From: CALJFL01 sp039964455 | Lineage (GTDB): Bacteria; Pseudomonadota; Gammaproteobacteria; Pseudomonadales; Halieaceae | Length of the DNA: 64,000 bases | Reading direction: 5' to 3' | Assembly: GCA_039964455.1 (NCBI GenBank) | Contig: JBDVXK010000021.1 | Coordinates: forward strand, 124,001 to 188,000 | Shown here: positions 33,719-42,197 of the stretch, one piece after another | Layout: every line of letters starts with the position of its first letter | How positions within the stretch are numbered: the first letter of the stretch is position 1 | Translations under genes and position numbers: made by a program | The notes under the pieces: generated by a model | Told to the model about the DNA's origin: nothing | Seen by the model: the letters and a program-made list of their open reading frames with translations, nothing else | Databases searched by the model: none

Positions 33719-34891
33719 ATGAGCACCGAACGCGAGTACGACATTGTAGTATATGGAGCCACCGGATTTACCGGACGGCTGGTGGCTGAATATCTGGCTG
33801 CCAAGAACGGCCAGGGCTGCACGTGGGCAATGGCTGGTCGCAGCGAGACCAAACTAAACGCTGTGCGCGAAGAGATTGGCGCACCCGCAGATACCCCGCT
33901 GGTAGTGGCAGATGCAGCAGATCCGGAATCGTTGCGCCGTATGGTCAACAGCACACGCTGCATCATCACGACAGTGGGCCCTTACCAGAGCTATGGCTCT
34001 GACCTTGTGGCTGCTTGTGCCGAGCTGGGCACTGATTATGTGGACCTCTCTGGTGAGCCGATCTGGATGCACGAAATGATTGCCGCACATCATAATACTG
34101 CCGTCGCCAGCGGCGCGCGCATTGTGCACAGCTGCGGCTTCGACTCCATACCCTCGGACCTTGGCGTGCTGTTCCTGCAAAATAAAGCCACGGAAAAAAT
34201 GGGCAAGGTTTGCCAGCGGGTTCGCTTGCGTGTGCGCGCCATGAATGGCGAGTTCTCCGGGGGTACTGCCGCGTCACTCAACGAGACCGTCGCCGCGATC
34301 GGCGAAAAGCCAGAGCTGTTTAATGTCCTTATAAACCCATTTTGCCTTGCGGATGACTTTCAGGGCCCGGATCAACCCGTCGACAACAAACCCTACGAAG
34401 ATGACGTAATGGGACAATGGGTCGCGCCATTTATCATGGCTGCTATCAACACCAAGAATGTCCATCGCTCAAACAAGCTACTGGGGCACCCCTACGGTAC
34501 CGATTTCCTGTACGACGAAATGACGCTTTGCGGCCCCGGGGAAGAAGGTAAGGCAATCGCCGACATCGTCGCATCAACCAACCCCTTAGTGGGAGACGAT
34601 GTCCCGGCGCCCGGTGAGGGACCGTCCCGCGAGTCACGCGAAGCTGGCGACTACAATCTGTTGCTGGTGGGCACAACCGATGACGGGCAGGAACTGCGAG
34701 CTGTGGTAACCGGTGACATGGACCCCGGGTACGGTTCCACATCCAAGATGATTGCAGAGAGTGCGATTTGTCTGGTCAATGAGTGTTCAGCTACACCGGG
34801 GGGCTTTCACACTCCGGCATCGGCTATGGGCGAAACCTTGACGCATAGACTGATAGAGCATGCTGGTCTTACCTTTGACCTTGAAGACTAG
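33719..34891 (+). CDS. Saccharopine-dehydrogenase family oxidoreductase
   Basis: A 390-residue protein with a Rossmann fold (YDIVVYGATGFTGRLVAEYL, then WAMAGRSETKL) and the family segments TVGPYQSYGSDLVAACAELG, DYVDLSGEPIWMHEMI and IVHSCGFDSIPSDLGV. This matches the saccharopine-dehydrogenase-like/trans-acting enoyl-reductase group, whose members act on lipid intermediates in mycobacteria but are mostly untested in proteobacteria. It is a single gene with GAGAG upstream of the ATG and a hairpin terminator at 34906. It could reduce an acyl or polyketide-like double bond; this is only inferred from family. Confidence 0.88.
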   Translation: MSTEREYDIVVYGATGFTGRLVAEYLAAKNGQGCTWAMAGRSETKLNAVREEIGAPADTPLVVADAADPESLRRMVNSTRCIITTVGPYQSYGSDLVAACAELGTDYVDLSGEPIWMHEMIAAHHNTAVASGARIVHSCGFDSIPSDLGVLFLQNKATEKMGKVCQRVRLRVRAMNGEFSGGTAASLNETVAAIGEKPELFNVLINPFCLADDFQGPDQPVDNKPYEDDVMGQWVAPFIMAAINTKNVHRSNKLLGHPYGTDFLYDEMTLCGPGEEGKAIADIVASTNPLVGDDVPAPGEGPSRESREAGDYNLLLVGTTDDGQELRAVVTGDMDPGYGSTSKMIAESAICLVNECSATPGGFHTPASAMGETLTHRLIEHAGLTFDLED

Positions 34892-34905
34892 GAACACCTT
34901 CAGCC

Positions 34906-34926
34906 TGCCCCGCCTACGGCGGGGCA
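34906..34926. terminator. Bidirectional hairpin terminator
   Basis: A perfect nine-base stem, TGCCCCGCC and GGCGGGGCA around TAC, lies 14 bp after the oxidoreductase stop and 10 bp before the stop of the opposing nrsF-like gene. It lacks a clear long T run on either strand, but its place between convergent stops supports a terminator role. Confidence 0.65.
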
Positions 34927-34936
34927 AGTTCAACAC

Positions 34937-35596
34937 TTAGTTGTTGCGCCCGTCATTCCTCATCCGCTGGGTAGCGATAAATACAACAAGCGCACCCAGG
35001 CCACCAACCAATAGCGCGGGCAGCACATGAAACTTCAATATGTGTATAGGCACGTACATGCAGGCAATCTGCATATAGACAGCCGGCAACATCCCGGCAG
35101 CGAGACAGATCATTGCTGATATCGCGGTAGGGTTGAGAGGATAAAAGCGCCGCAGCACAAAAAAGGCCAACAACACCGGCGGTATAGCGTATAGGAAGGT
35201 TTCTATCACGCAATAATGCCGTTTTCCTGACATCGAGGCTTCCAGCGCCGGCCACTCAAGGCCAACCAGGAATGATGCCACCCACAGCAAGCTCAATATA
35301 GAACCTGCAGCGGTCAATCTTCGGTAGGGTAATCCCGGTACCGCGGCCCTGAATGCCCCAAGTACGAGAAAAACAATTGCAGCGAAACCCAATACCATTT
35401 CGCCCAAAAATCGATAATGCGTGCTTAGTTGATCCAGGGCCTCTGGGCGAATCGGACCCAGCAAATGAATAATCCCTACAACATACAAGGCACTGACAGC
35501 CAGCCAGGCAAATGCCCAGGCCTCCACCTTTGCCACCGGCTTAACCGGTGCCAGGTCGCTACTCAATGCTGTAATAAGATCGTCTCTCGACGTCAT
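34937..35596 (-). CDS. NrsF/DUF1109-family membrane anti-sigma factor
   Basis: A 219-residue inner-membrane protein with about six hydrophobic helices. The C-terminal end CMYVPIHILKFHVLPALL is characteristic of the DUF1109/NrsF family, which holds a cognate ECF sigma factor at the membrane. In Caulobacter NrsF, two conserved cysteines between membrane helices are needed for the response to metal stress; here one is at that segment and another in HYCVIET. It overlaps the sigma gene by four bases (35593-35596), so the two are coupled. The assignment is strong from length, helices and neighbour. Confidence 0.88.
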   Translation of the reverse strand: MTSRDDLITALSSDLAPVKPVAKVEAWAFAWLAVSALYVVGIIHLLGPIRPEALDQLSTHYRFLGEMVLGFAAIVFLVLGAFRAAVPGLPYRRLTAAGSILSLLWVASFLVGLEWPALEASMSGKRHYCVIETFLYAIPPVLLAFFVLRRFYPLNPTAISAMICLAAGMLPAVYMQIACMYVPIHILKFHVLPALLVGGLGALVVFIATQRMRNDGRNN

Positions 35597-36171
35597 AACC
35601 GATCTGCCTCTAGCAGTTTTTTTAGTCGCCCAATGCCACGGTGTACACGCACCTTGAGCGCGCCCTCGCTAATGCTCAGCTCTGCCGCTGCCTCAGCACT
35701 GCTCAGGCCAATAATTTTTGTCAATGTGATCGCGTCGCGATAAGGCGCATCCAGTGACGCTATCATACGCCCTGACGATAAGGTATTTTCGCAGGAAGCT
35801 GCTCCTGCTCCCACCAGCGACCCTGTCGCCGCCTGTTCACGCCACTCCCTTTCTAACAAGGTCTGTCTGCGGCGCTGCTGACGCAGGGCATCAATCGCCT
35901 TGTGCCGAACGATGGAGAATAACCAGGGTCGAAACAGTCGCTGGGATTGATACGTATGCCGGGCCTGATGTATGGCGATCAAGGCCTCTTGTACACAGTC
36001 TTCCACAAAATCGTGATGGCCAAATCGTGCCCGTAAATAGCGCGTAATAGCTGGCGCAATCTCCGACAGGAGCGTCTTGTAGTCTGTTTCGTCACCCGCC
36101 TGCGCGCTGACCATGAGCATTGCCCATCGTCCTTCATCGTTGTCTTCTGCCTGCGCTGACGTTTTACTCAT
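35593..36171 (-). CDS. ECF-family RNA polymerase sigma factor (SigF-like)
   Basis: A 192-residue extracytoplasmic-function sigma factor. Region 2 is seen in HDFVEDCVQEALIAIHQARH and FRPWLFSIVRHKAIDALRQQ; region 4 in DAPYRDAITLTKIIGLSSAE and LSISEGALKVRVHRGIGRL. The partner NrsF-like gene overlaps it, so this is the SigF/NrsF pair known to answer metal and oxidative stress. Upstream on the same strand lies the spondin gene, with a hairpin but no obvious separate promoter between. It may be co-transcribed from the promoter at 36934-36959 and so control itself. Confidence 0.92.
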   Translation of the reverse strand: MSKTSAQAEDNDEGRWAMLMVSAQAGDETDYKTLLSEIAPAITRYLRARFGHHDFVEDCVQEALIAIHQARHTYQSQRLFRPWLFSIVRHKAIDALRQQRRRQTLLEREWREQAATGSLVGAGAASCENTLSSGRMIASLDAPYRDAITLTKIIGLSSAEAAAELSISEGALKVRVHRGIGRLKKLLEADRL

Positions 36172-36184
36172 TGAGCCCCTGGAA

Positions 36185-36207
36185 GCCGCCGCCCAAAAGG
36201 CAGCGGC
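36185..36207 (-). terminator. Hairpin between spondin and sigma genes
   Basis: GCCGCCGCC and GGCAGCGGC form a nine-base stem with one mismatch around the loop CAAAA, 20 bp downstream of the spondin stop. There is no T run. It could be a partial terminator that lowers sigma output relative to spondin, or an RNA-stabilising end. Confidence 0.35.
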
Positions 36208-36227
36208 CTGCGGATCAGATCATCCGT

Positions 36228-36896
36228 TTAGTTGATACGTCTGACCACAACACGGGCTACAGAGTTCCGCCAGTCGTAGACACGGGGTCCTAATAGTTCA
36301 CCACCGTCATCCGCTACATCACCCAGATCGTGGAACCCGTTGGAGATGTGTACAAACCCTTCATCACCATCTGCAACATCTGGAGAGTACCCTTCTCCGC
36401 CACATCTGGGGCCGGGTATATTGTTACAGTTCTGGTCATTGGCCTCTGTTCCGGCGTCAAGGGCGAACAGGCGGCGCATCATAGTCCCCTGCGAAGGTAA
36501 GCGAACGCGGTTAGCTGCGAAGAATGTATCATTCGTAGGTATCAACATAGCCGCAACTGTGAAAAACCCGCCTTCAGCAGGGCCAGCCACTACAATTGAC
36601 GTGGTCTCACCCGGACCAAGCAGGCCATCAATAGTCTGCATGTCAGTGGCAAAATTAGCAGCGTCGTCAGCTACAAGTGAAGTATCGCCACCCTCAGCCA
36701 GCACCTCAAGCGCCTCACTGGCGGGATCGCCCATGCTAAATAGCTGAAAGTCGTTGCTGTGCGTGACCACCAATTGCGGCGTGAAAGTTTGACCCGGGGT
36801 GAGGTTAATAATGGTCACTTCGTAGTCTGCGGTCTGGGCCATCACTGCAGTGCTGGAAAGTGCTAGGGAAAATGCTGCCAAGGTTTTTCTAAACAT
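36228..36896 (-). CDS. Secreted spondin-domain protein
   Basis: A 222-residue exported protein; the signal peptide runs to about AVMAQ. The mature part is a spondin domain: YEVTIINLTPGQTFTPQLVVTHS, then LFSMGDPASEALEVLAEGG, a cysteine pair region NCNNIPGPRCGG, and GFVHISNGFHDLG with the closing YDWRNSVARVVVRRI. Bacterial spondin proteins are found near ECF sigma genes and are often their main target, but their function is unknown. AGGA stands seven bases before the ATG. A SigF-type promoter match lies 38 bp upstream. Confidence 0.9.
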   Translation of the reverse strand: MFRKTLAAFSLALSSTAVMAQTADYEVTIINLTPGQTFTPQLVVTHSNDFQLFSMGDPASEALEVLAEGGDTSLVADDAANFATDMQTIDGLLGPGETTSIVVAGPAEGGFFTVAAMLIPTNDTFFAANRVRLPSQGTMMRRLFALDAGTEANDQNCNNIPGPRCGGEGYSPDVADGDEGFVHISNGFHDLGDVADDGGELLGPRVYDWRNSVARVVVRRIN

Positions 36897-36933
36897 AGTC
36901 GTATCCTGTAACTGATGAGTTTGCCTTACCTAG

Positions 36934-36959
36934 TTCGTTGCAAGGCGGCAAATAGTTAC
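36934..36959 (-). promoter_or_regulatory. Candidate ECF SigF-type promoter for spondin-sigF-nrsF
   Basis: On the minus strand GTAACT (36959-36954) and CGAA (36937-36934) are separated by exactly 16 bases. This fits the GTAACC-N16-CGAA pattern I recall for Caulobacter SigF, an NrsF-controlled sigma factor. The -10 element lies 37 bp before the spondin start, leaving a short leader. Confidence 0.6.
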
Positions 36960-36999
36960 AGCATCTCGAAAATTATTTTATCTTGAACAAGTCACTTAC

Positions 37000-38328
37000 T
37001 TAGTCATGCACTGTATTGTGCTTCATCAGGTGTTCCGCTATCGCCTGGTAGAGCAGTGGTCCCTCAACGTCATTGATAAGATTAGCACCACCCTCAGCAT
37101 CAGGAGCAGAGGACTGTTTCACTACAACCATGCCAGCTTTTTTATCTATATAGATGTACTGACCATGTACACCGATAGCACTTACCGCTTTATGGGGATT
37201 ATTGAAGGTCCACCATTGATTCCTGTAAGCGCTGGCGACCTGACCATACCAGGGGTCATCCCCATAGTGGCGAGTGAACCCAGCGGGGTCCCCTGGGGAA
37301 AGTATAGTTTCAGCAATCGCTGAAGAAATGATTTGCCGGTTATTGAGCTTGCCACCCTGAAGGATCATCTGACCAAATCGGGCAGCATCACGAGCGGTAA
37401 CATTTAGACCTCCACCAGCCATTTCCGTACCGCTGTCATCCAACCAGATGTAGGCCGTCTGCTCAACGCCCATTGGCTCCCAAAGATAGAACTCAAGTAA
37501 TTGAGCCAGGCTTTTCCCGCTTATCCTGCTGATGATCCAGGCCAAGACATCAGTATTGGGGGTTACATAATGAAACCACTCACCGTGAGCGCCCTGTTTG
37601 TTCAATGTTGGTAAATAGTCATAAATCACCACTGGCCCGGTGTAGCCCTGCTCGGGTCGTGGAAATACATTGAAAACATATCCATAACGCCAGATTTCTG
37701 AGTCCGGGTCATCATAGATTTCACTGAAAGAAATACCGGTAGTCATATCCAGTACCTGCTGAACCGTGGCATCCCCAAAGGCACTGCCTGCAAGTTCAGG
37801 TAGATAATGACTGACTAACTGATCTGAAGAGATAGCCCCATTCTCAATAAACATCAGGACAAGAACACCGACAAACGATTTGGTCGCTGAAAACATCTGA
37901 TGCTGACGTTCCGGCACCATGTTATTCATGTACCGCTCATAGATAACTTTCCCGCCATGCAGTATTAAAAAACTGTCGGTGTAAGACGTTTCAAGGAATT
38001 GCTCAAGGCCAAGTTCGCGCTTGTCGCTGGCCGTGACACTTATCTGATCGAGATCCAGCGTAAAGCTATCCAAAGGACTTATGGGCCCATTGCCGCGAGC
38101 GACTTCCCGCGTGGGCTGAAGCTCCCGCATATGCTGAAAAGCCCAGCGGTTATAAGGTGGCAACATGAAATTGGCTCTGGTGACAAGCTGTTCAGGTGGT
38201 GGTGGAAATCCTGACATCAAGGCCGGCTCGTCGGCGCCTTTGTGCTCCTGGGCACTCGCTGGCTTAGCGTTCACCTCATAGGTCAACAGAGTCAGGACAA
38301 TAGCAGTGCACAAGCAGAAAACTCTCAT
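37000..38328 (-). CDS. Periplasmic serine hydrolase (class C beta-lactamase fold)
   Basis: A 442-residue exported protein with a signal peptide (MRVFCLCTAIVLTLLTYEVNA). The penicillin-binding-like catalytic core has the SxxK motif SATK (S147-K150), a YVTPNTDVLAW segment for the second motif and a late HGQYIYIDKKAG strand for the third. Such hydrolases include esterases, 6-aminohexanoate-dimer hydrolase-like enzymes and beta-lactamase-like proteins. I choose ATG 38328 because AGGA is eight bases upstream and it exposes the signal peptide. It is four bp behind the MFS gene, so both are one operon. A related hydrolase lies at 47748-49061. Confidence 0.88.
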   Translation of the reverse strand: MRVFCLCTAIVLTLLTYEVNAKPASAQEHKGADEPALMSGFPPPPEQLVTRANFMLPPYNRWAFQHMRELQPTREVARGNGPISPLDSFTLDLDQISVTASDKRELGLEQFLETSYTDSFLILHGGKVIYERYMNNMVPERQHQMFSATKSFVGVLVLMFIENGAISSDQLVSHYLPELAGSAFGDATVQQVLDMTTGISFSEIYDDPDSEIWRYGYVFNVFPRPEQGYTGPVVIYDYLPTLNKQGAHGEWFHYVTPNTDVLAWIISRISGKSLAQLLEFYLWEPMGVEQTAYIWLDDSGTEMAGGGLNVTARDAARFGQMILQGGKLNNRQIISSAIAETILSPGDPAGFTRHYGDDPWYGQVASAYRNQWWTFNNPHKAVSAIGVHGQYIYIDKKAGMVVVKQSSAPDAEGGANLINDVEGPLLYQAIAEHLMKHNTVHD

Positions 38329-38332
38329 ATTA

Positions 38333-39499
38333 TTATTCCTTTGGACTGCCATGGGTACCCAGCGCCAAAGCAAATAGCGCCAGACTCAACAGGACAGCCA
38401 CTCCGGCAAATAAGCTTACCGCCGTAAAATTGCCAGCACTCACGAATAGTGCCGCCACCGCAGGGCCGACTGCCCCGCCACCACCATGAAATGCGGGAGC
38501 CAGGGCAACGCCGCGGCCGGTCTCATCGACAGCGTTAACCGCCGCATACTGAAACGCGAGCGAAAAGTTCCAGGCGAAATTATACAGCGCGAGCGAAACC
38601 ATGTAGGCCGTGAGGCTTAAAGTACTGCTCAACAATAGTATCAGCGCAACCACAGTTAACACCGCGCCCAATGCCAGAGGTCTTAAGCGGCCGAAACGAT
38701 TTCCGCACCAGGAAGCACCCAGCGCTCCGGGAATACCAAAAGCCACGCCAACGGCCAGGCTTAGGCCAATAAGACCTGCGTCGAATCCGGCGCTATCACC
38801 GATACGCTCGATATAGGTCCACAAAACTCCCACGTTGAAGAAGAAGAAAAAACAACCTGCAAGCGCCGCCAGAACCGTTGGACGATAGAGTGCGCTGCCG
38901 ACTCCCTGCACGGTAATTTCAACTCCAGACTCAGGCAGGTAGCGCGTTAAAAACAGACCTAGGCCAGCGAGCGCAGCAAATATCGTCAGCAGGCCTTGCA
39001 CACCCAGGGACTCGGCAACGACTGGTAATACCAACATACCAATCACCTGAAAGGTCACCTGCGCTGCTACTGAATAGCCGAAGCAGCGGTCAGCCTGCCG
39101 GTTATCCGACAGGCAGGTGAGCGCCAGGGAATAGGCAGAGCCACCACCCAGGCTTGCCAGGAACAAGCAGGCGGTGAACATGGTCACGTCCTGACTTGCT
39201 ATCGCCCCGAGGTAACCGAGCAGAAGGATGCTGAGCGCGACGTAACTGGCCAGGCGCCAGTTTACTTTGCGAATCCAGAACAGGGTGAATATAGAACTCA
39301 CAGCTGAGCCAGACATCACTGCGCTGGCGAGAAACCCCACCTGCCGCTCACTAAGATCCATGGAGACCACTGCTGCACCAATAAAAACCGGAAGCACCAG
39401 GAAGGCCGAGACAGCGATGACACTGAGACAAACACCAACAACAACAGCGGAGCGTCTGTTAACGCCTTCGTGGTCACTGATTTGAGCTGAGATCGTCAT
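38333..39499 (-). CDS. MFS transporter
   Basis: A 388-residue major-facilitator transporter with about 12 membrane helices. The first half carries FLASAVMSGSAVSSIFTLFW and ASLGGGSAYSLALTCLSDNR; the second starts near LYRPTVLAALAGCFFFFFNVG. I start at ATG 39499, which has CGGAG just upstream; a longer reading overlaps the divergent amidase gene. The following serine hydrolase starts four bp after its stop, suggesting the transporter takes up (or exports) the product or substrate of that periplasmic enzyme. Specificity cannot be read from sequence. Confidence 0.9.
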   Translation of the reverse strand: MTISAQISDHEGVNRRSAVVVGVCLSVIAVSAFLVLPVFIGAAVVSMDLSERQVGFLASAVMSGSAVSSIFTLFWIRKVNWRLASYVALSILLLGYLGAIASQDVTMFTACLFLASLGGGSAYSLALTCLSDNRQADRCFGYSVAAQVTFQVIGMLVLPVVAESLGVQGLLTIFAALAGLGLFLTRYLPESGVEITVQGVGSALYRPTVLAALAGCFFFFFNVGVLWTYIERIGDSAGFDAGLIGLSLAVGVAFGIPGALGASWCGNRFGRLRPLALGAVLTVVALILLLSSTLSLTAYMVSLALYNFAWNFSLAFQYAAVNAVDETGRGVALAPAFHGGGGAVGPAVAALFVSAGNFTAVSLFAGVAVLLSLALFALALGTHGSPKE

Positions 39500-39597
39500 A
39501 TGGCTCCGGAAACACTCGCCTGTAGATTGATACACAATACTAAACTTATGGGGTGTTTTGTGTAATACTTTTGCCACTTTCAGAAGGAGCCTCAGGC

Positions 39598-41001
39598 ATG
39601 GCATTCAGCGATAAGAACCTGCACAGCGACATAAAATCCCGGGGCAAGGCGGCCTCTCTATGCTCTCTAACTGCATTGCTTTTATCTTCGGGCGCCACTG
39701 CTGACAGCCTCGAAAATTATTATCAGACAATCGAGAAGAACAAGTCCTACAACGCATTCATCACTGTCGCCTCCGACCTCAAGGAAGAACCAGAAAATAA
39801 CGGCAAGCCGTTGGCGGGCATGTATATCGCCGTCAAAGACAATATTCATGTCGCCGGCCTGCCGAACACAGCAGGCACACCGGCCTTGCGTAACTTTGTG
39901 CCCGAACAGGACGCCGAAATCATCAGCCGCCTGAAAGCGGCCGGCGCGCTCATCATAGGCAAAAACAATATGCATGAACTCGCCTATGGCATTACCAGCA
40001 ATAACGCCGCGTTCGGCGCGGTACACAATGGCGTCAAACCCGCTTACATGGCCGGGGGCAGCAGTGGTGGCACCGCCACGGCTGTAGCAATGAACATGGC
40101 TTCAGCCGGCATTGGTTCCGATACCGGCGGCTCTGTTCGCCTGCCCGCTGCACTGAATGGCCTGGTCGGTTTTCGCCCCACTACAGGTCGTTACCCAAAC
40201 TCCGGTATGACCATGATTTCCAATACCCGCGATACCGCCGGGCCAATAACCCGCACCGTCGCAGAAGCGGCATTACTGGACGAGGTGCTTAGCGGTGACA
40301 ATTCGTCACTTGCGGCTATCGATCTCGAAGGACTCAGAATCGGTGTACCCCGTGCTTACTTCTACGAGACGCTGGATGTGAATGTTGCGTCCACCGTAGA
40401 GTCAGTGCTGAAAAAGTTGTCGGCCAAAGGGGCGATTCTGGTGGAAGCCGACCTTGACGACATTGGCGAACTCAATGAGAAGGTGGGATTTCCTATCGTG
40501 CTATATGAAACATCACAGCTTTTGCCCGCTTACCTGGCTAAATACCAGCCCGAGACCAGTACGGAAGAGCTGGTAGCTCAGATAGCCAGCCCTGACGTAA
40601 AGGGAATCGTGGCAGACGCCATGGCTGGCGCGATTCCGGAGGAAGTCTACCGGGACGCCAGAGACGTACAGCGGCCGCTCATGCAGGCCGTGTATGCAGA
40701 TTATTTTCGCGATGAGGGTGTTGAAGCTATAATTTTCCCCACCACGGCATTGACAGCCAGGCCTCGCAAGGACGATATGGCCACGGTCGACTTCAACGGG
40801 GAACAAGTACCCACCTTCCCCAGCTACATCAGAAATACTGACCCCGGCAGTAATGCCGGCATCCCCGGCATCAGTATCCCGGCCGGTGTTTCGTCGGAGG
40901 GCTTACCCATAGGCGTGGAACTCGACGGCCCCGCAGGTAGCGACCGCCGGCTGCTGGCAATCGCTGCAGCAATAGAAAAGGCGTTAACTGAAACTGATTG
41001 A
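39598..41001 (+). CDS. Exported amidase (amidase signature family)
   Basis: A 467-residue amidase. The Ser-Ser-Lys machinery is complete: K80 in AVKDNIHVAGLP, the AGGSSGGTATAVA loop with S155/S156, and nucleophile S179 in SDTGGSVRLPA. A hydrophobic stretch near residues 18-37 (SLCSLTALLLSSGATA) preceded by basic residues looks like a signal peptide with a long n-region, so it probably works in the periplasm. Family members hydrolyse indole-acetamide, mandelamide, aryl or fatty amides. GAAGGAG precedes the ATG at 39598. It diverges from the MFS/serine-hydrolase operon, which suggests shared use of secreted amide or ester substrates. Confidence 0.92.
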   Translation: MAFSDKNLHSDIKSRGKAASLCSLTALLLSSGATADSLENYYQTIEKNKSYNAFITVASDLKEEPENNGKPLAGMYIAVKDNIHVAGLPNTAGTPALRNFVPEQDAEIISRLKAAGALIIGKNNMHELAYGITSNNAAFGAVHNGVKPAYMAGGSSGGTATAVAMNMASAGIGSDTGGSVRLPAALNGLVGFRPTTGRYPNSGMTMISNTRDTAGPITRTVAEAALLDEVLSGDNSSLAAIDLEGLRIGVPRAYFYETLDVNVASTVESVLKKLSAKGAILVEADLDDIGELNEKVGFPIVLYETSQLLPAYLAKYQPETSTEELVAQIASPDVKGIVADAMAGAIPEEVYRDARDVQRPLMQAVYADYFRDEGVEAIIFPTTALTARPRKDDMATVDFNGEQVPTFPSYIRNTDPGSNAGIPGISIPAGVSSEGLPIGVELDGPAGSDRRLLAIAAAIEKALTETD

Positions 41002-41027
41002 CAGGCTTTAGCGCGTCGGCACGGCCT

Positions 41028-41567
41028 CTACGGCGGCTTGCCCTCGGAAGAGTGCCGGATCTCATAGATGGCCTCGTCGCGCTCCACAGGGTGCAGGTGG
41101 ATGAGGTATTGCCCGGTGAACGTACCGAGACTCATATTGTTCGTATCGAACTCAACCCTAAACCGCATGAAATAGGTCTGCCCTGCGGCCACCTCCAAGG
41201 TGTAAGTGCGGTCCTCTGGCTCCCACTTGGCGTCGCGAGTCAGTCCGGTAAGCACAAACTGGCGCTTTCCTGGCGGCACCTCCAGTGACAGGTATTCATT
41301 GTATTTGAGAAAACCCGCGCTCTTGCCATCAATCATGACTTCGGGATAGCTAAGTCGCAGGGGCTTTTTGCCCGGATTGGTTGCCGCGGGCCTGTAGAGG
41401 TAAACCATGGCGTTGCCGGGATTCGCCAGCGGGGTTGGATCAAAATAGCTGCTGCCCTGGCAGCCCGTCAGCAAAGCGGCCGCTATCGAGCCGGCAAGCA
41501 GCAGCAATAGCCCCCCCACTCGTGCAGCAGGTATCTGTGTTCGTGATGAGGCATCATCCAACGGCAT
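41028..41567 (-). CDS. DUF2846-family lipoprotein
   Basis: A 179-residue lipoprotein. A hydrophobic signal segment (GGLLLLLAGSIAAALL) ends at the lipobox LTGC. The rest is a DUF2846-type beta domain: AMVYLYRPAATNPGKK, VMIDGKSAGFLKYNEYLSLEVPPGKRQFVL and YTLEVAAGQTYFMRF. These proteins are outer-membrane or periplasmic lipoproteins of unknown function. I choose ATG 41567 because AAGGA is eight bases upstream. The gene converges on the amidase with a 26 bp gap. Further upstream lies the liuR control region. Confidence 0.85.
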   Translation of the reverse strand: MPLDDASSRTQIPAARVGGLLLLLAGSIAAALLTGCQGSSYFDPTPLANPGNAMVYLYRPAATNPGKKPLRLSYPEVMIDGKSAGFLKYNEYLSLEVPPGKRQFVLTGLTRDAKWEPEDRTYTLEVAAGQTYFMRFRVEFDTNNMSLGTFTGQYLIHLHPVERDEAIYEIRHSSEGKPP

Positions 41568-41716
41568 AGTCAGTATCCTTAGCGAGAAGAGGTGGTCGCT
41601 ACAGCGGTAATTATTGTAAGTAAGACCGCGCGAACACAAGGTCCGTGTGCCACTTACAGGCGCCTAGCTTACAAGGGCAGCGGGCAAAAGGCATACACGA
41701 CAAAGCACACAATTAA

Positions 41717-41745
41717 TTGACGTTAACGTAAACGTTAACTAAACT
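41717..41745 (+). promoter_or_regulatory. liuR promoter with overlapping MerR-type palindrome
   Basis: The near-perfect palindrome TTGACGTTAACGTAAA (41717-41732) overlaps a TTGACG that can act as a -35 box, and TAAACT 17 bp later is a weak -10. A second ACGTTAAC copy follows. As far as I remember, ACGT-rich palindromes of this form are LiuR sites, so this is likely the autoregulated operator of the leucine operon. Confidence 0.6.
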
Positions 41746-41776
41746 CTCCTCTTTCTACCCTTTCCAGAGGTAACCA

Positions 41777-42184
41777 GTGTCCGATAAAGGCTTCCATACC
41801 ATCTCTGAACTGGCGAAGGAGTTCGATGTAACAACACGGACGATTCGCTTTTACGAAGAGAAAGGCCTGATTCAGCCACGCAGAGACGGTCAGAAGCGTC
41901 TCTATACTCCAGCGGACAGGGTTCGTATCAAACTTATTCTGCGCGGCAAACGCATAGGGCTCACGCTGGCCGAGTGTGTTGAGGTCATCGATATGTATGA
42001 CCCCGACCATAACAACCTTGAGCAGCTACACTCCCTCATCGATAAAGTGGCGCAGCGCCGTGCCCTTCTGATTCAACAGAAAAAAGATATCGACGATATG
42101 CTCGCTGGCCTGGATGAAGTACAAACCTTATGCGAGCAGGCACTCGCCCGCAGCGGCAGCGCTAGTCGTAACTCCGTAAACTGA
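41777..42184 (+). CDS. liuR: MerR-family regulator of leucine catabolism LiuR
   Basis: A 135-residue MerR regulator: the winged helix is ISELAKEFDVTTRTIRFYEEKGLIQPRRDGQKRLYTPAD, followed by IGLTLAECVEVIDMYDPD and a dimerising coiled coil. It has no metal-binding cysteine signature. This short MerR type, sitting 13 bp in front of liuA, is the usual LiuR repressor of branched-chain amino-acid and fatty-acid catabolism. The start is GTG at 41777 with AGAGG upstream. A palindrome at 41717 is its probable operator. Confidence 0.92.
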   Translation: MSDKGFHTISELAKEFDVTTRTIRFYEEKGLIQPRRDGQKRLYTPADRVRIKLILRGKRIGLTLAECVEVIDMYDPDHNNLEQLHSLIDKVAQRRALLIQQKKDIDDMLAGLDEVQTLCEQALARSGSASRNSVN

Positions 42185-42197
42185 CAGGAACCCACTC

